From positions 450,437-514,436 of the forward strand of contig NZ_DS989811.1 of NCBI RefSeq assembly GCF_000155775.1: a stretch of DNA of 64,000 nt, in the 5' to 3' direction. The notes under the pieces are model-generated. The model saw nothing but the letters and a program-made list of their open reading frames with translations, was not told the origin of the DNA and did not search any database. Origin of the DNA: Glaciecola sp. HTCC2999 (lineage in GTDB: Bacteria; Pseudomonadota; Gammaproteobacteria; Enterobacterales; Alteromonadaceae). Below, piece by piece: positions 46,887-58,912 of the stretch (position 1 is its first letter; every line of letters starts with the position of its first letter). The translations under genes were made by a program, and so were the position numbers.

Positions 46887-47288
46887 TTAGTCTTTAACTA
46901 GGACTGATACCTTGTTAATACCTGCTACTTTCGCTTGGTTCATCACCTCAACGACAATGCCATGCTCAGTATCTTCATGTGCTTGAATAGCGGCCGAGTC
47001 AGTGTTGTTTTCTGCTAAAAACGTTTGAATATTAGCGACTACTCGACGAATATCAACTTCACGTCCGTTCATTTTAATGACACCGACTTCGTCAATTTGA
47101 ATTGATAAAGATTTACTGGGTTGTTGAGACTCAGTGTTATCTTTGGGACGATTCGCATCTAGTCCTTTTTCTTTTACAAATGATGTTGTCACGATAAAGA
47201 AGATTAACATGATAAAAACGATGTCTAACATCGGAGTCATATCAATCTGAGCGTCATCATCACTTGAGGTATGCTTTTTTCTTTTCAT
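46887..47288 (-). CDS. ExbD-type biopolymer transport protein (no ExbB beside it)
   Basis: 133 residues with the ExbD/TolR layout. A cytoplasmic start with DDDAQIDMTPMLDIVFIMLIFFIVTTSF (Asp of the single helix at about residue 22, which carries the proton path) is followed by a periplasmic domain of about 85 residues. These proteins work with ExbB-TonB to energise TonB-dependent receptors. No exbB, tolQ or tonB gene lies next to it, so it must use partners elsewhere. A 127-base gap separates it from the upstream CLCA_X gene. Confidence 0.9.
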   Translation of the reverse strand: MKRKKHTSSDDDAQIDMTPMLDIVFIMLIFFIVTTSFVKEKGLDANRPKDNTESQQPSKSLSIQIDEVGVIKMNGREVDIRRVVANIQTFLAENNTDSAAIQAHEDTEHGIVVEVMNQAKVAGINKVSVLVKD

Positions 47289-47415
47289 AAGTGTTTTTCA
47301 TATCCTTAAAACATTTCAGACCATAGTATAAAGAATTTCTAAAAAATTGGGTAGGGCTTTTGTAAATAGAATGTGCATTTTTTTGTTTTATGGCGTGCTA
47401 AACCAAATTTTGTGA

Positions 47416-48207
47416 TTATTTTTGTATAAAATGACCCATCGCATGGCCCAGTTGAGAAAAATATGCGGCGAATTGTTCATTTACACACTTGCGATGTGAT
47501 GCCATTGGGTAGATACCTTTTGAGGCATCGTTAGATGTTTTTGTACCTTGTACAAGGAATGCATTTTTGATTGGATGGTCTTGCACAAACGATTCAAATG
47601 CTCGTGCGCATAGTTCTTCAGGTTTGGCGTAATAAAAAATTTGATGTTGTGCATCTAATGCTTTACTCCGGTGGAAATAATCGCTTGGTTGGTTGCCTGA
47701 TGGGGCGAGCATAATGTGTTTGAAACAGTTAGATAACTGCAGATTTAATGGGTGAGGATAGCTGATTTGATGGTGTAAATAAGCTGCAGATGCGAATGCT
47801 GATGGTGGAACACCATTGAACATTTTGGCACCGATGTAATGGTCAAATGCATGAAACCACTCGTGAGCTAAACTGCCGGCTCCTGCATTTTTTGCCAAAC
47901 TAATTTCATGTTTGATAGGCGTATAATGCGCACAGACACCTTGACGTCCTCCTTTACCAAACGCTAAACCTAAACGACCACGTAATGAAATAACCTGTTC
48001 AGGGACTTGGAGTATATCGCACAAATCATATAACGCATCAAAGAAGAGATTAGCAGCGATTTGTTGTTCAGCTGACGTGACCCATCGCCCAATTTCGATG
48101 GTACGAAAGCCAAATAATTTTAATATATCTTGGAAGCTAACATCTGCGCCGCTGCGGTGAGATTCTCCGTTACGGTAAAATTCACGGTGGATCCGAGAGG
48201 ATGTCAC
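47416..48207 (-). CDS. CLCA_X family protein with a zincin-like motif
   Basis: 263 residues. The central GSLAHEWFHAFDHYIGAKMF (about residues 110-129) is an HExxH motif followed by a possible third ligand region, the hallmark of zinc metalloproteases. SISLRGRLGLAFGKGGRQG-type sequence before it and KPEELCARAFESFVQD after it match the group annotated as CLCA_X, which is widespread in marine gammaproteobacteria and shares this motif with polyvalent-protein LPD domains of mobile elements. No signal peptide is present. Substrate and role are unknown. It starts 17 bases after the flavodoxin stop, so the two are likely co-transcribed. Confidence 0.78.
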   Translation of the reverse strand: MTSSRIHREFYRNGESHRSGADVSFQDILKLFGFRTIEIGRWVTSAEQQIAANLFFDALYDLCDILQVPEQVISLRGRLGLAFGKGGRQGVCAHYTPIKHEISLAKNAGAGSLAHEWFHAFDHYIGAKMFNGVPPSAFASAAYLHHQISYPHPLNLQLSNCFKHIMLAPSGNQPSDYFHRSKALDAQHQIFYYAKPEELCARAFESFVQDHPIKNAFLVQGTKTSNDASKGIYPMASHRKCVNEQFAAYFSQLGHAMGHFIQK

Positions 48208-48224
48208 AATAGTAATCTGCGTAG

Positions 48225-48756
48225 CTACAATTCAAGTTCAGCTGAGATTTGTTCACACCATTTTGCAATGCGTTCATCGGTTTCAGTGAATTGATTTTCA
48301 TCATCTAATGAGAGTCCTACAAAAAATTCGCCGTCTTCAGTTAAGGCTTTTGAAGCTAAGAAATCATATCCTTCATTCGGCCAATAACCTACCATTTCAG
48401 CGCCATTAGGTACGATGACATCGTGAAGCATACCACTGCGTCTTGGACCAGTCAGCATAACCTAGTTGGTCTCCCAAACCAAAGATTGCAGCGTGTTTAC
48501 CAGTGAAATCAATTGCTCCAATATCACTCCAATGTGATTCCCAGTCCTCTTGCAACTCGCCAAAATCCCAAGTAGAAATACCGAGTAATACAATATCATA
48601 GTTAGCAATATTACTGAGAGGCGTGTCTTTGATGTCAAACATAGGGATGTTTATATGAGGAGATAGTCTTTCTAGTTGTGCTTTGATTTTTTCAGCAGCC
48701 ATCTCGGTATAACACGTGGTAGAGCCATAAAAAAGACCAATTGATACTTCAGACAC
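48225..48756 (-). pseudogene. fldB: Flavodoxin (FldB-like), frame broken near the middle
   Basis: Joining two frames gives about 177 residues, as for FldB (173). The first part runs from GTG 48756 (AAGGTG upstream) with the FMN phosphate loop GLFYGSTTCYTEMA, LGISTWDFGELQEDWE and GLGDQLGYADW. The second frame resumes at GMLHDVIVPNGAEMVGYWP and ends KWCEQISAELEL. Between them two bases are missing relative to the family: one T near 48446 and one G near 48434 would restore W-F-Q-D-A-V-G-M-L-H-D. Both are short homopolymer positions, so a sequencing error is more likely than gene loss. Flavodoxins carry low-potential electrons, for example to radical-SAM enzymes. Confidence 0.85.
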
Positions 48757-48836
48757 TGCAAACACCTTTTTTAGCAAGATTTTGAATACATTAATGGTAC
48801 GTATAATAACAAAAAACAGGACAAAAGCGGTAAAGC

Positions 48837-50774
48837 TTAATCCGCTTTAAATGTGATTTTCTTACCATGGTTGGTAACAATGCTACATGTTGTCGCATCA
48901 TTTGAGGCAGTTTTGTTAGGATCTAGCGCTAGCCAACCTAATGCGGGAATATTAATTAACTCTTTTCCTTTAAAGCCTTCGGGAACTCGAGCGATAATTT
49001 TCATATCACGTCGTTTTGTGAATATATTTAAGGGGGATTTACTCGAATAGCACCACTGATTTATCTTATCTAATTTTTCTATCAGTGCAGTGGGAAAAGC
49101 ATTCTTAAGTCCACTGCAGGTGAATTGGAGTATTTGCGGGGAGTTCTTTTGAAATCGTAAACGCACATCATAAACAAATGAGTAATGTACATCCCCACTA
49201 AGAATAATAAATCGGGGAGGTGTCCGTTCATGTTTAAATATATTCAATATGACATTAGCAGTGCCTTTATGGGCCATCCAATTTTCGGCATCAACAGTTA
49301 AGGCTTTCCCTATCCAAGTGAAAAAGCGCTGTATTGTTTCAATAAATTTAACGCCGTAAATGGGCGCTGCAGATACGACAATCACATCATCTTCCCCGAC
49401 GAGTGATTGTTGGAACTCTACCAATGATTCCCAATCCATTAAACCAGACGGTTTATGTTTGCTTGTTTCAGAACGCCAGCGTTGTGTGCGGGTATCTAAG
49501 ACTCTTACTGGAGGGCTCGTTGCTAATTGGTAATCCCAACAGGACCAATTTAATAACTTTTCACCTAACTGTGTGTGTTCAATAATTGTTGAATCGGAAA
49601 AATGCGCTACTGTCTTATTTAATAATGACTGTGTCCGCATAGGCTGATTACCCATTCCTTGACATAGCCAATAACCAATTAATGCATTAGCAATGATTCG
49701 TCTTGAGAATCCATGACCGTAAATCCCTTCTTCCCAGGCGCGAGTAAGATTCCAATCATCGGTCACATCATGATCATCAAAAATATAGTAATTAGGGATA
49801 TGTGCTAAAGCACGACGAACGTTTGGTAATGTCTCGATGAAACCCTCTATTGCATCTTGCTCATGAAGATAACGCTTAAGTGAGTTTTCCGATAATTCAG
49901 GAGGCGATAAATCGATGAGTTGCCATAGTGTGTCTGACCATGTTAGTAAGTACATTCCTAAAATTTCAGCTAGACTCATTAAATGATTTTGAGCATGGAC
50001 AGAAGTAAATAAAGGTTTTCGTTTGCCCGAAAAAATATTATCCAATACATCTTCGTTGGGTTGAGTATCCGGTAAAATGGATTCACGCTGATAATATAAT
50101 GTCGATTGACTCAGTTTCTCATATGCTGAATCAATATCGGTGTCAGGAAAACTTTCATCCCATAATCCTAGAAGGGCGATGACTTGGTGGATGGCAAACA
50201 GCATGGGACCTGAAACATCATCAGCATATATTTGATCGCCAGTAAAGAATACGACATCAGGCGCATCTTCGGGCTGGTTAATTCCTACTTCAATGAGTCT
50301 ATCTAATTGTGCCAAAGCATCTTGTTCAGGGTGATGGGGTTTACGACAAGAGCCATGCATGACATTTTTGAGCACACCGGGCACCCTAAAATGAAAATAG
50401 GCTTGCTGTTCATAACGAAGTGTAGAATGGGATTTGGCGATACTGATAAGACCATTGCTATTGGGTAGCATAATGTCATAAGCGTAATGTGCTTCGGGAT
50501 CCAAAAACACACTACGGGTGTTAATTTGTAACAAATGAATATAGGCGTGTTGGCCTATTTTGATGACTTGATGAGCTAATATCTCACTATTTTGTTCCGG
50601 GAGAGTAAGTCGGTGATATTGTCCGTTTTGAACGCGATATAACAATAATTCAGGATGACAATGTTCACTCGTCACCAGCCATAATGTGAACTCAGTCGGG
50701 CTCACATGACGAAGCATTGGACCCGCTATTAGGCTAGGGAGTGTTGATGAATCATTATGCACGAGAATGTTCAA
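48837..50774 (-). CDS. PhoD-like metallophosphatase
   Basis: 645 residues. The PhoD-type calcineurin-like core shows HGSCRKPHHPEQDALAQLD, VVFFTGDQIYADDV (metal ligands, about 185), NYYIFDDHDVTDDWN (about 325) and ILSGDVHYSFVYD (about 555). No clear signal peptide is seen, unlike secreted PhoD of Bacillus, so it may be cytoplasmic. The first 120 residues form a separate N-terminal domain found in this subgroup. The substrate is unknown; phosphodiesters are the family norm. It diverges from a lipoprotein gene across 69 bases. Confidence 0.86.
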   Translation of the reverse strand: MNILVHNDSSTLPSLIAGPMLRHVSPTEFTLWLVTSEHCHPELLLYRVQNGQYHRLTLPEQNSEILAHQVIKIGQHAYIHLLQINTRSVFLDPEAHYAYDIMLPNSNGLISIAKSHSTLRYEQQAYFHFRVPGVLKNVMHGSCRKPHHPEQDALAQLDRLIEVGINQPEDAPDVVFFTGDQIYADDVSGPMLFAIHQVIALLGLWDESFPDTDIDSAYEKLSQSTLYYQRESILPDTQPNEDVLDNIFSGKRKPLFTSVHAQNHLMSLAEILGMYLLTWSDTLWQLIDLSPPELSENSLKRYLHEQDAIEGFIETLPNVRRALAHIPNYYIFDDHDVTDDWNLTRAWEEGIYGHGFSRRIIANALIGYWLCQGMGNQPMRTQSLLNKTVAHFSDSTIIEHTQLGEKLLNWSCWDYQLATSPPVRVLDTRTQRWRSETSKHKPSGLMDWESLVEFQQSLVGEDDVIVVSAAPIYGVKFIETIQRFFTWIGKALTVDAENWMAHKGTANVILNIFKHERTPPRFIILSGDVHYSFVYDVRLRFQKNSPQILQFTCSGLKNAFPTALIEKLDKINQWCYSSKSPLNIFTKRRDMKIIARVPEGFKGKELINIPALGWLALDPNKTASNDATTCSIVTNHGKKITFKAD

Positions 50775-50843
50775 TATCCATGTAAGTTGTTTATAATAAT
50801 GAGTACATGTTTTACTATAACTAAAATCTAAAGAGCACAGAAC

Positions 50844-53249
<2,406 letters not shown>

Positions 53250-53507
53250 TTATTGAGGAATGTTAAAGAGTTTCTCTTTAGACCATTGCGCTTCGGTAAA
53301 CGTTTTAATCGAAATAGCGTGCATAGAGCCATCGGCAATTTTATCAGTTAAAGGTGCATAGACAAACTGTTGTCGTTTTACTCGAGACATATCGCCAAAT
53401 GCATCACTCACAGCAATGATATTAAAGTGAGAACCATCGCTTTTCACGTGAACTTCAGTGAGGGAAAGCTGTTCTTTTAGAAATGTTTCTATTTCTTCAG
53501 TCGTCAT
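53250..53507 (-). CDS. ibaG: BolA-family protein IbaG
   Basis: 85 residues with the BolA fold: FLKEQLSLTEVHVKSDGSHFNIIAVSDAF (short helix and the first strands), SRVKRQQFVYAPL and SMHAISIKTFTEAQW. The single conserved histidine in HAISIKT can bind iron-sulfur clusters with glutaredoxin in relatives. The position between mla genes and murA is that of E. coli ibaG (yrbA). Confidence 0.94.
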   Translation of the reverse strand: MTTEEIETFLKEQLSLTEVHVKSDGSHFNIIAVSDAFGDMSRVKRQQFVYAPLTDKIADGSMHAISIKTFTEAQWSKEKLFNIPQ

Positions 53508-53549
53508 AGCGTATAAACCGTTGGTTATGCTTCACTTAAGTATCAGATG

Positions 53550-53852
53550 TTAAGCAGAAGGCGTTGTGAAAAAAGATTCAGCGCTACTAAGGCGCGCGAG
53601 TTGTAGTAATTTATCAGGAATATGTTGCCATGCAAGTGAGATATTTGCGGCTTTAGCATCCCTAATGGCATTAAGTAACCATGCCAAGCCTGCACTATCA
53701 AGATGAGTAATGGCTTCTAAATTAATTGTTAATGTTTGTATTGATGCTATTTTTTTACGCTGCGACACAAACAAATCTTGTTGAATCGTTTGATTATTCA
53801 ACACTCCCTTAAGGATTAACGTATTGTCTTGGAATATTAAGTCCAGTGTCAT
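53550..53852 (-). CDS. mlaB: STAS-domain lipid asymmetry protein MlaB
   Basis: 100 residues, one STAS domain. The conserved ITHLDSAGLAWLLNAIRDAK (about 47-66) carries the Asp-Ser-Ala-Gly motif; the threonine or serine here contacts MlaF in the transporter. It is the small cytoplasmic subunit of the MlaFEDB ABC complex. Starts 3 bases after mlaC stops. Confidence 0.9.
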   Translation of the reverse strand: MTLDLIFQDNTLILKGVLNNQTIQQDLFVSQRKKIASIQTLTINLEAITHLDSAGLAWLLNAIRDAKAANISLAWQHIPDKLLQLARLSSAESFFTTPSA

Positions 53853-53855
53853 AAG

Positions 53856-54530
53856 TTATCCTTCACCATCTGCATTCGAGGTTGGAGTCGGTGTATTCTG
53901 TAAAACAATAGGGTTATCGATTTTTTTCTGCATCAACGCAATGACTGTTTCAATGCCTTCTTGACGCAAGATTGATTCAAACTCACTGCGCTTACTCGAT
54001 AACAAACTAATTCCCTCTGCAACCATATCATAGGCACCCCATTGATTAGTTTTGCGATCTTTACGCACTTTAAAGGCGACTTTAATATCGGGCTTACCTT
54101 CGTCTTGGATTAACGCTCTAACGGTGACAATTTTTTTATCTGAATAATCGCCAGCAGGCTCAAAAGACACTGTTTGGTCGTCATAGTAACCCATAGCATT
54201 TGCATAGGTCGTGACTAAGTATTCACGGAACACATTGACAAATTCACCGAGCTTTTGTTTTGGTACTTTTCGAGCTTGATTACCAAGCACCATAAATGCG
54301 GAGTATTTATAATCGACATGCGGTAATAAATTTTCACGCATAATGGTACGCAAATGTTCAGGGTTTTGTGCAATTAAACTCTTTTCATTTTTCATGCGAT
54401 TAAATGTTGTCGTGGCCGCCTCTTGAATCATTAAGTGAGGATTATTTTCTTCCTGCTGTAATTGGGCTATGGCCGAGTTAGCTAATATTAAACTACAAAT
54501 AGCAAAAAAAGTGCTAATAAATTTTTTCAC
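53856..54530 (-). CDS. mlaC: Periplasmic phospholipid shuttle MlaC
   Basis: 224 residues with a signal peptide (1-22, ending NSAIAQ). The Tol-Tol-Ttg2D domain follows, with LLPHVDYKYSAFMVLG and FVNVFREYLVTTYANAM, then YDMVAEGISLLSSKRSEFESIL. It carries phospholipid between the outer-membrane MlaA complex and MlaFEDB. MlaA is not in the window. Sits between mlaD (18 bases) and mlaB (3 bases). Confidence 0.95.
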   Translation of the reverse strand: MKKFISTFFAICSLILANSAIAQLQQEENNPHLMIQEAATTTFNRMKNEKSLIAQNPEHLRTIMRENLLPHVDYKYSAFMVLGNQARKVPKQKLGEFVNVFREYLVTTYANAMGYYDDQTVSFEPAGDYSDKKIVTVRALIQDEGKPDIKVAFKVRKDRKTNQWGAYDMVAEGISLLSSKRSEFESILRQEGIETVIALMQKKIDNPIVLQNTPTPTSNADGEG

Positions 54531-54548
54531 AATGTTTCCTTAAATAAA

Positions 54549-55016
54549 TTATTCACTATCTCGGCTAAACAAAAATTGACCGATTAAATCTTCAAGAACG
54601 AGGGCTGATTTAGTATCCTGAATATAATCACCATCAGCGAGAGTGACAAAATCATCAAATGCAAAACCAGGCTGAAATCCGATATATTGCTCACCAAGTA
54701 ATCCTGAAGTCAATATCGCGACAGAGCTAGTGTCCGGGAAATTATTATACTGCTGAGATAGGCTTAGCACGACCACAGGATTAAAATCTTCAGGATCTAG
54801 ATAAATCGACTCAACTCTACCGACAGTGACACCACCAACTTTTACTGCAGAACGAGCTTTTAATCCGCCAATGTTGTCAAACTTTGCATATAAAGTATAG
54901 CTTGACTCATTGTCAGAAAAGCCCTGATTAACAACTTTCATCGCTAATAATAAGGTTGCTGATATAGTTAAAATGACAAAGAAACCTACCATAAGTTCAG
55001 TTTTACGCGTGGTCAT
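54549..55016 (-). CDS. mlaD: MCE-domain lipid-binding protein MlaD
   Basis: 155 residues. One N-terminal helix (about 8-28) is followed by the MCE domain (about 38-118, with YAKFDNIGGLKARSAVKVGGVTVGRV and LTSGLLGEQYIGFQPG). It forms a hexameric ring in the periplasm that holds phospholipid above MlaE. Slightly shorter than E. coli MlaD (183) at the C-terminus. Confidence 0.95.
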   Translation of the reverse strand: MTTRKTELMVGFFVILTISATLLLAMKVVNQGFSDNESSYTLYAKFDNIGGLKARSAVKVGGVTVGRVESIYLDPEDFNPVVVLSLSQQYNNFPDTSSVAILTSGLLGEQYIGFQPGFAFDDFVTLADGDYIQDTKSALVLEDLIGQFLFSRDSE

Positions 55017-55024
55017 ATTGACTC

Positions 55025-55801
55025 CTAATTAATGCCAAACATGAGTGCGGTGAGCACAAAATCTAATCCTAAGACTGCCAGTGAAGAATACACTACAGTC
55101 TGTGTCGTGGCTTGTGATATACCTTCGGATGTTGGTACCGCATCATAGCCTTTAAATATCGCAATCCATGTCACCACAATCGCAAATACAATACTTTTTA
55201 TAATGCCGTTGACGACATCTTTATTCCAATCCACGGTCGCTTGCATGATGGACCAATATGAACCTGAATCAACGCCAAGCCAGTCGACTCCTACCAAATG
55301 ACCGCCTAATATACCGATTGCAGAAAAGATGATCGCCAACATCGGCATCGAAATGATACCAGCCCATACACGCGGGGCCACAACACGGCGTAGCGGGTCA
55401 ACCGCCATCATTTCCAAGGAACTTAACTGCTCAGTTGCTTTCATTAAACCTATCTCTGCAGTGAGGGCAGAGCCCGCTCGACCAGCAAATAATAACGCAG
55501 TGACCACCGGACCTAATTCTCGCAATAACGACAACGCGACCATTGGGCCTAACGAACCTTCCGCGCCGTAACCAACTAAAATAGTGTAGCCTTGTAATGC
55601 CATGACCATACCGATGAAAAGACCGGAGACCAGAATGATGAGTAATGACTGAACGCCAACAACATATATTTGTTGGAGTGTTAAACGGATATTTTTTAGT
55701 TGTGGGACAGCGATTAACGCACCTGTTAGCATTAAGAATGCTCGACCAAAAGAACGAATAGTATCCAAAGTATTCGCACCAACTTGAACTACCCAGTTCA
55801 T
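55025..55801 (-). CDS. mlaE: Phospholipid transport permease MlaE
   Basis: 258 residues, about five to six helices. MlaE-family signatures are [37 protein letters not shown] and [22 protein letters not shown]. It is the inner-membrane permease of MlaFEDB. It starts with a 4-base ATGA overlap with the end of mlaF, giving coupled translation. Confidence 0.96.
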   Translation of the reverse strand: MNWVVQVGANTLDTIRSFGRAFLMLTGALIAVPQLKNIRLTLQQIYVVGVQSLLIILVSGLFIGMVMALQGYTILVGYGAEGSLGPMVALSLLRELGPVVTALLFAGRAGSALTAEIGLMKATEQLSSLEMMAVDPLRRVVAPRVWAGIISMPMLAIIFSAIGILGGHLVGVDWLGVDSGSYWSIMQATVDWNKDVVNGIIKSIVFAIVVTWIAIFKGYDAVPTSEGISQATTQTVVYSSLAVLGLDFVLTALMFGIN

Positions 55802-56601
55802 AACGAATCTCCCAAGAGCTGTGTAGATAAATCAGTTGCAGGATAATGAAAAGGAACTGGCCCATCGGCTTGTCCTTGAAGAAATTGCTGCACTAGTTTT
55901 GAATCTGATGCTTTTATTTGTTCAGCAGTGCCATGTCCGATCACTTTTTTATTCGCTAATATGTAGACATAATCAGCGATATCTAGCACTTCAGAAACAT
56001 CGTGTGTCACGACAATACTTGTTACGGATAACGCTTCACTTAATGCTTTGATTAATTTCACTAATACGCCCATAGAAATGGGATCTTGTCCGGCAAAGGG
56101 TTCATCGTACATAATTAATTCAGGATCTAATGCAATCGCTCGGGCTAAAGCTGCGCGTCGAGCCATTCCTCCAGAAAGTTCGCTGGGCATGAGGTTTGCC
56201 GCGCCGCGAAGACCGACAGCTTCTAATTTTAACAACACTAATGTTTTGATAACGGATTCAGATAGGGGTGTATGCTCGCGCAGGGCAAAGGCAACGTTAT
56301 CAAATACACTCATATCGGTAAACAAAGCGCCTGACTGGAATAACATACTCATGGCTTTTCGTGTCTGATAGAGGTGTTTTCGACTCATCTTCGGTATTGA
56401 TTCACCAGCAAATTTAATGTCGCCTTGATCGGGGATAAGTTGACCACCAATCAAGCGTAACATGGTGGTTTTACCGATACCACTAGGACCCATAATCGCC
56501 GTGATTTTGCCTTTGGGAATTTGGATGCTGATATCATCATAAATGATTCGATTAGCACGCGAGAAGGTGATATTTTGAATGTCTACCAAATTTTCAGTCA
56601 T
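55798..56601 (-). CDS. mlaF: ABC transporter ATPase MlaF
   Basis: 267 residues. Walker [17 protein letters not shown] (about 38-53), signature [15 protein letters not shown] (about 142), Walker [15 protein letters not shown] (about 161) and the switch His in VVTHDV. It powers phospholipid movement that keeps the outer-membrane outer leaflet free of phospholipid. It is the first gene of mlaFEDCB-ibaG-murA, diverging from yrbG across a 355-base gap. Confidence 0.96.
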   Translation of the reverse strand: MTENLVDIQNITFSRANRIIYDDISIQIPKGKITAIMGPSGIGKTTMLRLIGGQLIPDQGDIKFAGESIPKMSRKHLYQTRKAMSMLFQSGALFTDMSVFDNVAFALREHTPLSESVIKTLVLLKLEAVGLRGAANLMPSELSGGMARRAALARAIALDPELIMYDEPFAGQDPISMGVLVKLIKALSEALSVTSIVVTHDVSEVLDIADYVYILANKKVIGHGTAEQIKASDSKLVQQFLQGQADGPVPFHYPATDLSTQLLGDSL

Positions 56602-56956
56602 AAATAGTGTTGTTGCCTGTCCTGTGCCTAAGATGAATCTTTGATGTTAAGGTGTGTATATTGGTATTAATTATGAGGTTTCAAGATGGATAATGCAAAA
56701 GTAAAACCTTCATATATACAATAAAACAATTATTCTGAATCAAATCTGAATAGCTTATTTATGTATCTGAAGTAAACAACATATAAAATGATAGTAAAAA
56801 CAAATACAAAAAACTGATTTTTTTTGCAATAATTGCGACATTATAATGCATTTTAGTCAATATACTCACTATACTTTTCTATATGCTAACTATTAACCAT
56901 AATAATAGATGTCATACTTCTTATAAAAGTTATAACCCCATAGGGATCACGCTACA
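56602..56956. other. Divergent intergenic region between mlaF and yrbG
   Basis: 355 very AT-rich bases holding the promoters of the mla operon and the yrbG-kds-lpt string. A TATAAT hexamer occurs near 56840 behind TTGCAATAATTGC, a short inverted repeat, but the spacing to a -35 element is not standard. Nothing else recognisable. Confidence 0.45.
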
Positions 56957-57913
56957 GTGCTAATACAAATAGTTATATTTTTAGTTGGACTCGCTATTTT
57001 GAGTTGGAGTGCTGACCGCTTTGTTTACGGCGCTTCTGCGTTAGCTAAAAACATTGGTGTATCTCCGATGATGATAGGTTTGACGATTGTTGCGATGGGT
57101 TCATCTGCACCGGAAATCGTGGTGTCAGCTACAGCATCATTATCAGGTTCACCAGATACGGCGGTGGGTAATGCGATCGGCTCAAATATTACCAATATTG
57201 CGTTAGTACTAGGGATTACAGCACTAGTGAAACCGCTATTAGTTTCTTCAGGGACCCTAAAACGTGAATTTCCATTACTATTCGCTATGTGTTTAGTCGC
57301 TGTTTATTTTTTGCATGATCAAATTTTAAGCTTTAATGAAGGTGTTATTCTCATTAGTTTATTTGTCATAGTGCTTGGAGGAATGGCTTGGCTGTCTTTT
57401 AATGTTGAAAAAGGCGACCCACTAGTCGATGAAAATGAGCTTGAAATTCCTAACGGTGTATCCACTTCAGTGGCAATATTATGGGTCATTCTCGGATTAG
57501 TGATGTTACCACTCTCAGCTCATTTTTTAGTCGAGTCAGCGGTATTTATTGCTAAATACTTTGGTATTAGTGATTTGGTGATTGGCTTAACAATTATTGC
57601 CTTAGGGACGAGCTTACCTGAACTGGCAGCATGCATTGCCGGAGTGTTGAAGGGTGAAGATGATCTGGCAATGGGAAATATCATTGGTTCTAATATTTTT
57701 AACATACTGGCGGTATTAGGTATGCCTGGATTAATTGCGCCTGGATTAATTGATGCTGATGCTGCTACCCGAGATATGTATGTCATGTTAGGCTTAACCA
57801 TATTATTACTCATCTTTAGCTTTAACTTTAAGGGCACTCGACGCATTAATCGATTAGAAGGTGCAGTATTAGTTGCTGCGTTTTTAGGTTATCAATTTAT
57901 ATTGTTTGCTTAA
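56957..57913 (+). CDS. yrbG: Calcium/sodium antiporter (CaCA family, YrbG)
   Basis: 318 residues with ten helices in two inverted halves. Each half carries the ion-binding repeat: GLTIVAMGSSAPEIVVSATA (about 41-60) and GLTIIALGTSLPELAACIAG (about 211-230), then GNAIGSNITNIALVLG and GNIIGSNIFNILAVLG. GTG start at 56957. First of the string yrbG-kdsD-kdsC-lptC-lptA-lptB, the same order as in E. coli. It exchanges Na+ for Ca2+ across the inner membrane. Confidence 0.93.
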   Translation: MLIQIVIFLVGLAILSWSADRFVYGASALAKNIGVSPMMIGLTIVAMGSSAPEIVVSATASLSGSPDTAVGNAIGSNITNIALVLGITALVKPLLVSSGTLKREFPLLFAMCLVAVYFLHDQILSFNEGVILISLFVIVLGGMAWLSFNVEKGDPLVDENELEIPNGVSTSVAILWVILGLVMLPLSAHFLVESAVFIAKYFGISDLVIGLTIIALGTSLPELAACIAGVLKGEDDLAMGNIIGSNIFNILAVLGMPGLIAPGLIDADAATRDMYVMLGLTILLLIFSFNFKGTRRINRLEGAVLVAAFLGYQFILFA

Positions 57914-57943
57914 TATTTGATTAATTGAACACTAGGAACAATT

Positions 57944-58912
57944 ATGTCTACATCATTTATATCTTCTGCTAAACGGGTAATTGATACCGAGATGGCAGGT
58001 ATTGCGACGTTACATGATTGTTTAAATGATAATTTTGTCGAAGCATGTGAAAGGTTGCTCAACTGTAAAGGCAAAGTCGTTGTCTCAGGGATGGGTAAGT
58101 CAGGGCATATTGGCAATAAAATAGCGGCTACGTTAGCATCCACAGGTACCCCAGCATTTTTTATGCACCCTGGAGAAGCTAATCACGGTGACTTAGGTAT
58201 GTTGAGCCCTGATGATGTAGTGATCGGTATCTCCAATTCTGGCGAAACCGACGAATTGTTAGGTTTATTACCGGTTTTAAAACGCCTTGGCATTACTCTT
58301 ATTGCAATCACTCAAAACATGCAGTCAACGTTGGCTAAGCACGCTGATATTGTCGTCACCATCAAAGTGCCTGCAGAGGCCTGTTCACTGGGACTCGCGC
58401 CAACAACATCCACCACTGTGACGTTGGTATTAGGCGACGCTTTAGCGGTTGCGCTATTGGATGCGAAAGGGTTTACGTCCGAAGATTTTGCATTATCACA
58501 TCCTGGTGGCTCATTGGGTCGTAAGTTACTATTAACATGTGCTGATATTATGCGTACAGGTAACGACATACCCAGTGTGCCTGCTAATACTCAAGTACCT
58601 GTAGCGCTGTATGAAATTACCAGTAAAGGGCTTGGCATGACCGGAGTGATACATGAAGATGGAACCTTAATCGGCATTTTCACTGATGGTGATCTACGCC
58701 GAGTACTTGATCATAAGCTCGATATCCATGCGTTAACGGCTGAAGATGTGATGACCCCGAACTGCTTAACGGTATCTGCCGACATGCTTGCGGTGGATGC
58801 GTTAAACCTTATGCAAGAACAACACATTAACGCATTATTAGTGGTTAATAATACACATCAGATAATAGGTGCATTTAATATGCATATGTTATTGCAAGCT
58901 GGAGTAGTGTAG
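57944..58912 (+). CDS. kdsD: D-arabinose 5-phosphate isomerase
   Basis: 322 residues. The SIS domain (about 35-180) shows VVSGMGKSGHIGNKIAATLASTGTPAFFMHP and ISNSGETDELLGLLP; two CBS domains (about 205-320) follow. It converts ribulose 5-phosphate to arabinose 5-phosphate, the first step to Kdo for LPS. The stop overlaps the kdsC GTG start by one base. Confidence 0.95.
   Translation: MSTSFISSAKRVIDTEMAGIATLHDCLNDNFVEACERLLNCKGKVVVSGMGKSGHIGNKIAATLASTGTPAFFMHPGEANHGDLGMLSPDDVVIGISNSGETDELLGLLPVLKRLGITLIAITQNMQSTLAKHADIVVTIKVPAEACSLGLAPTTSTTVTLVLGDALAVALLDAKGFTSEDFALSHPGGSLGRKLLLTCADIMRTGNDIPSVPANTQVPVALYEITSKGLGMTGVIHEDGTLIGIFTDGDLRRVLDHKLDIHALTAEDVMTPNCLTVSADMLAVDALNLMQEQHINALLVVNNTHQIIGAFNMHMLLQAGVV

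Noticed and set aside
55431-55865. 144-codon frame overlapping mlaE
   Set aside because: Out-of-frame reading of mlaE; composition is not protein-like.
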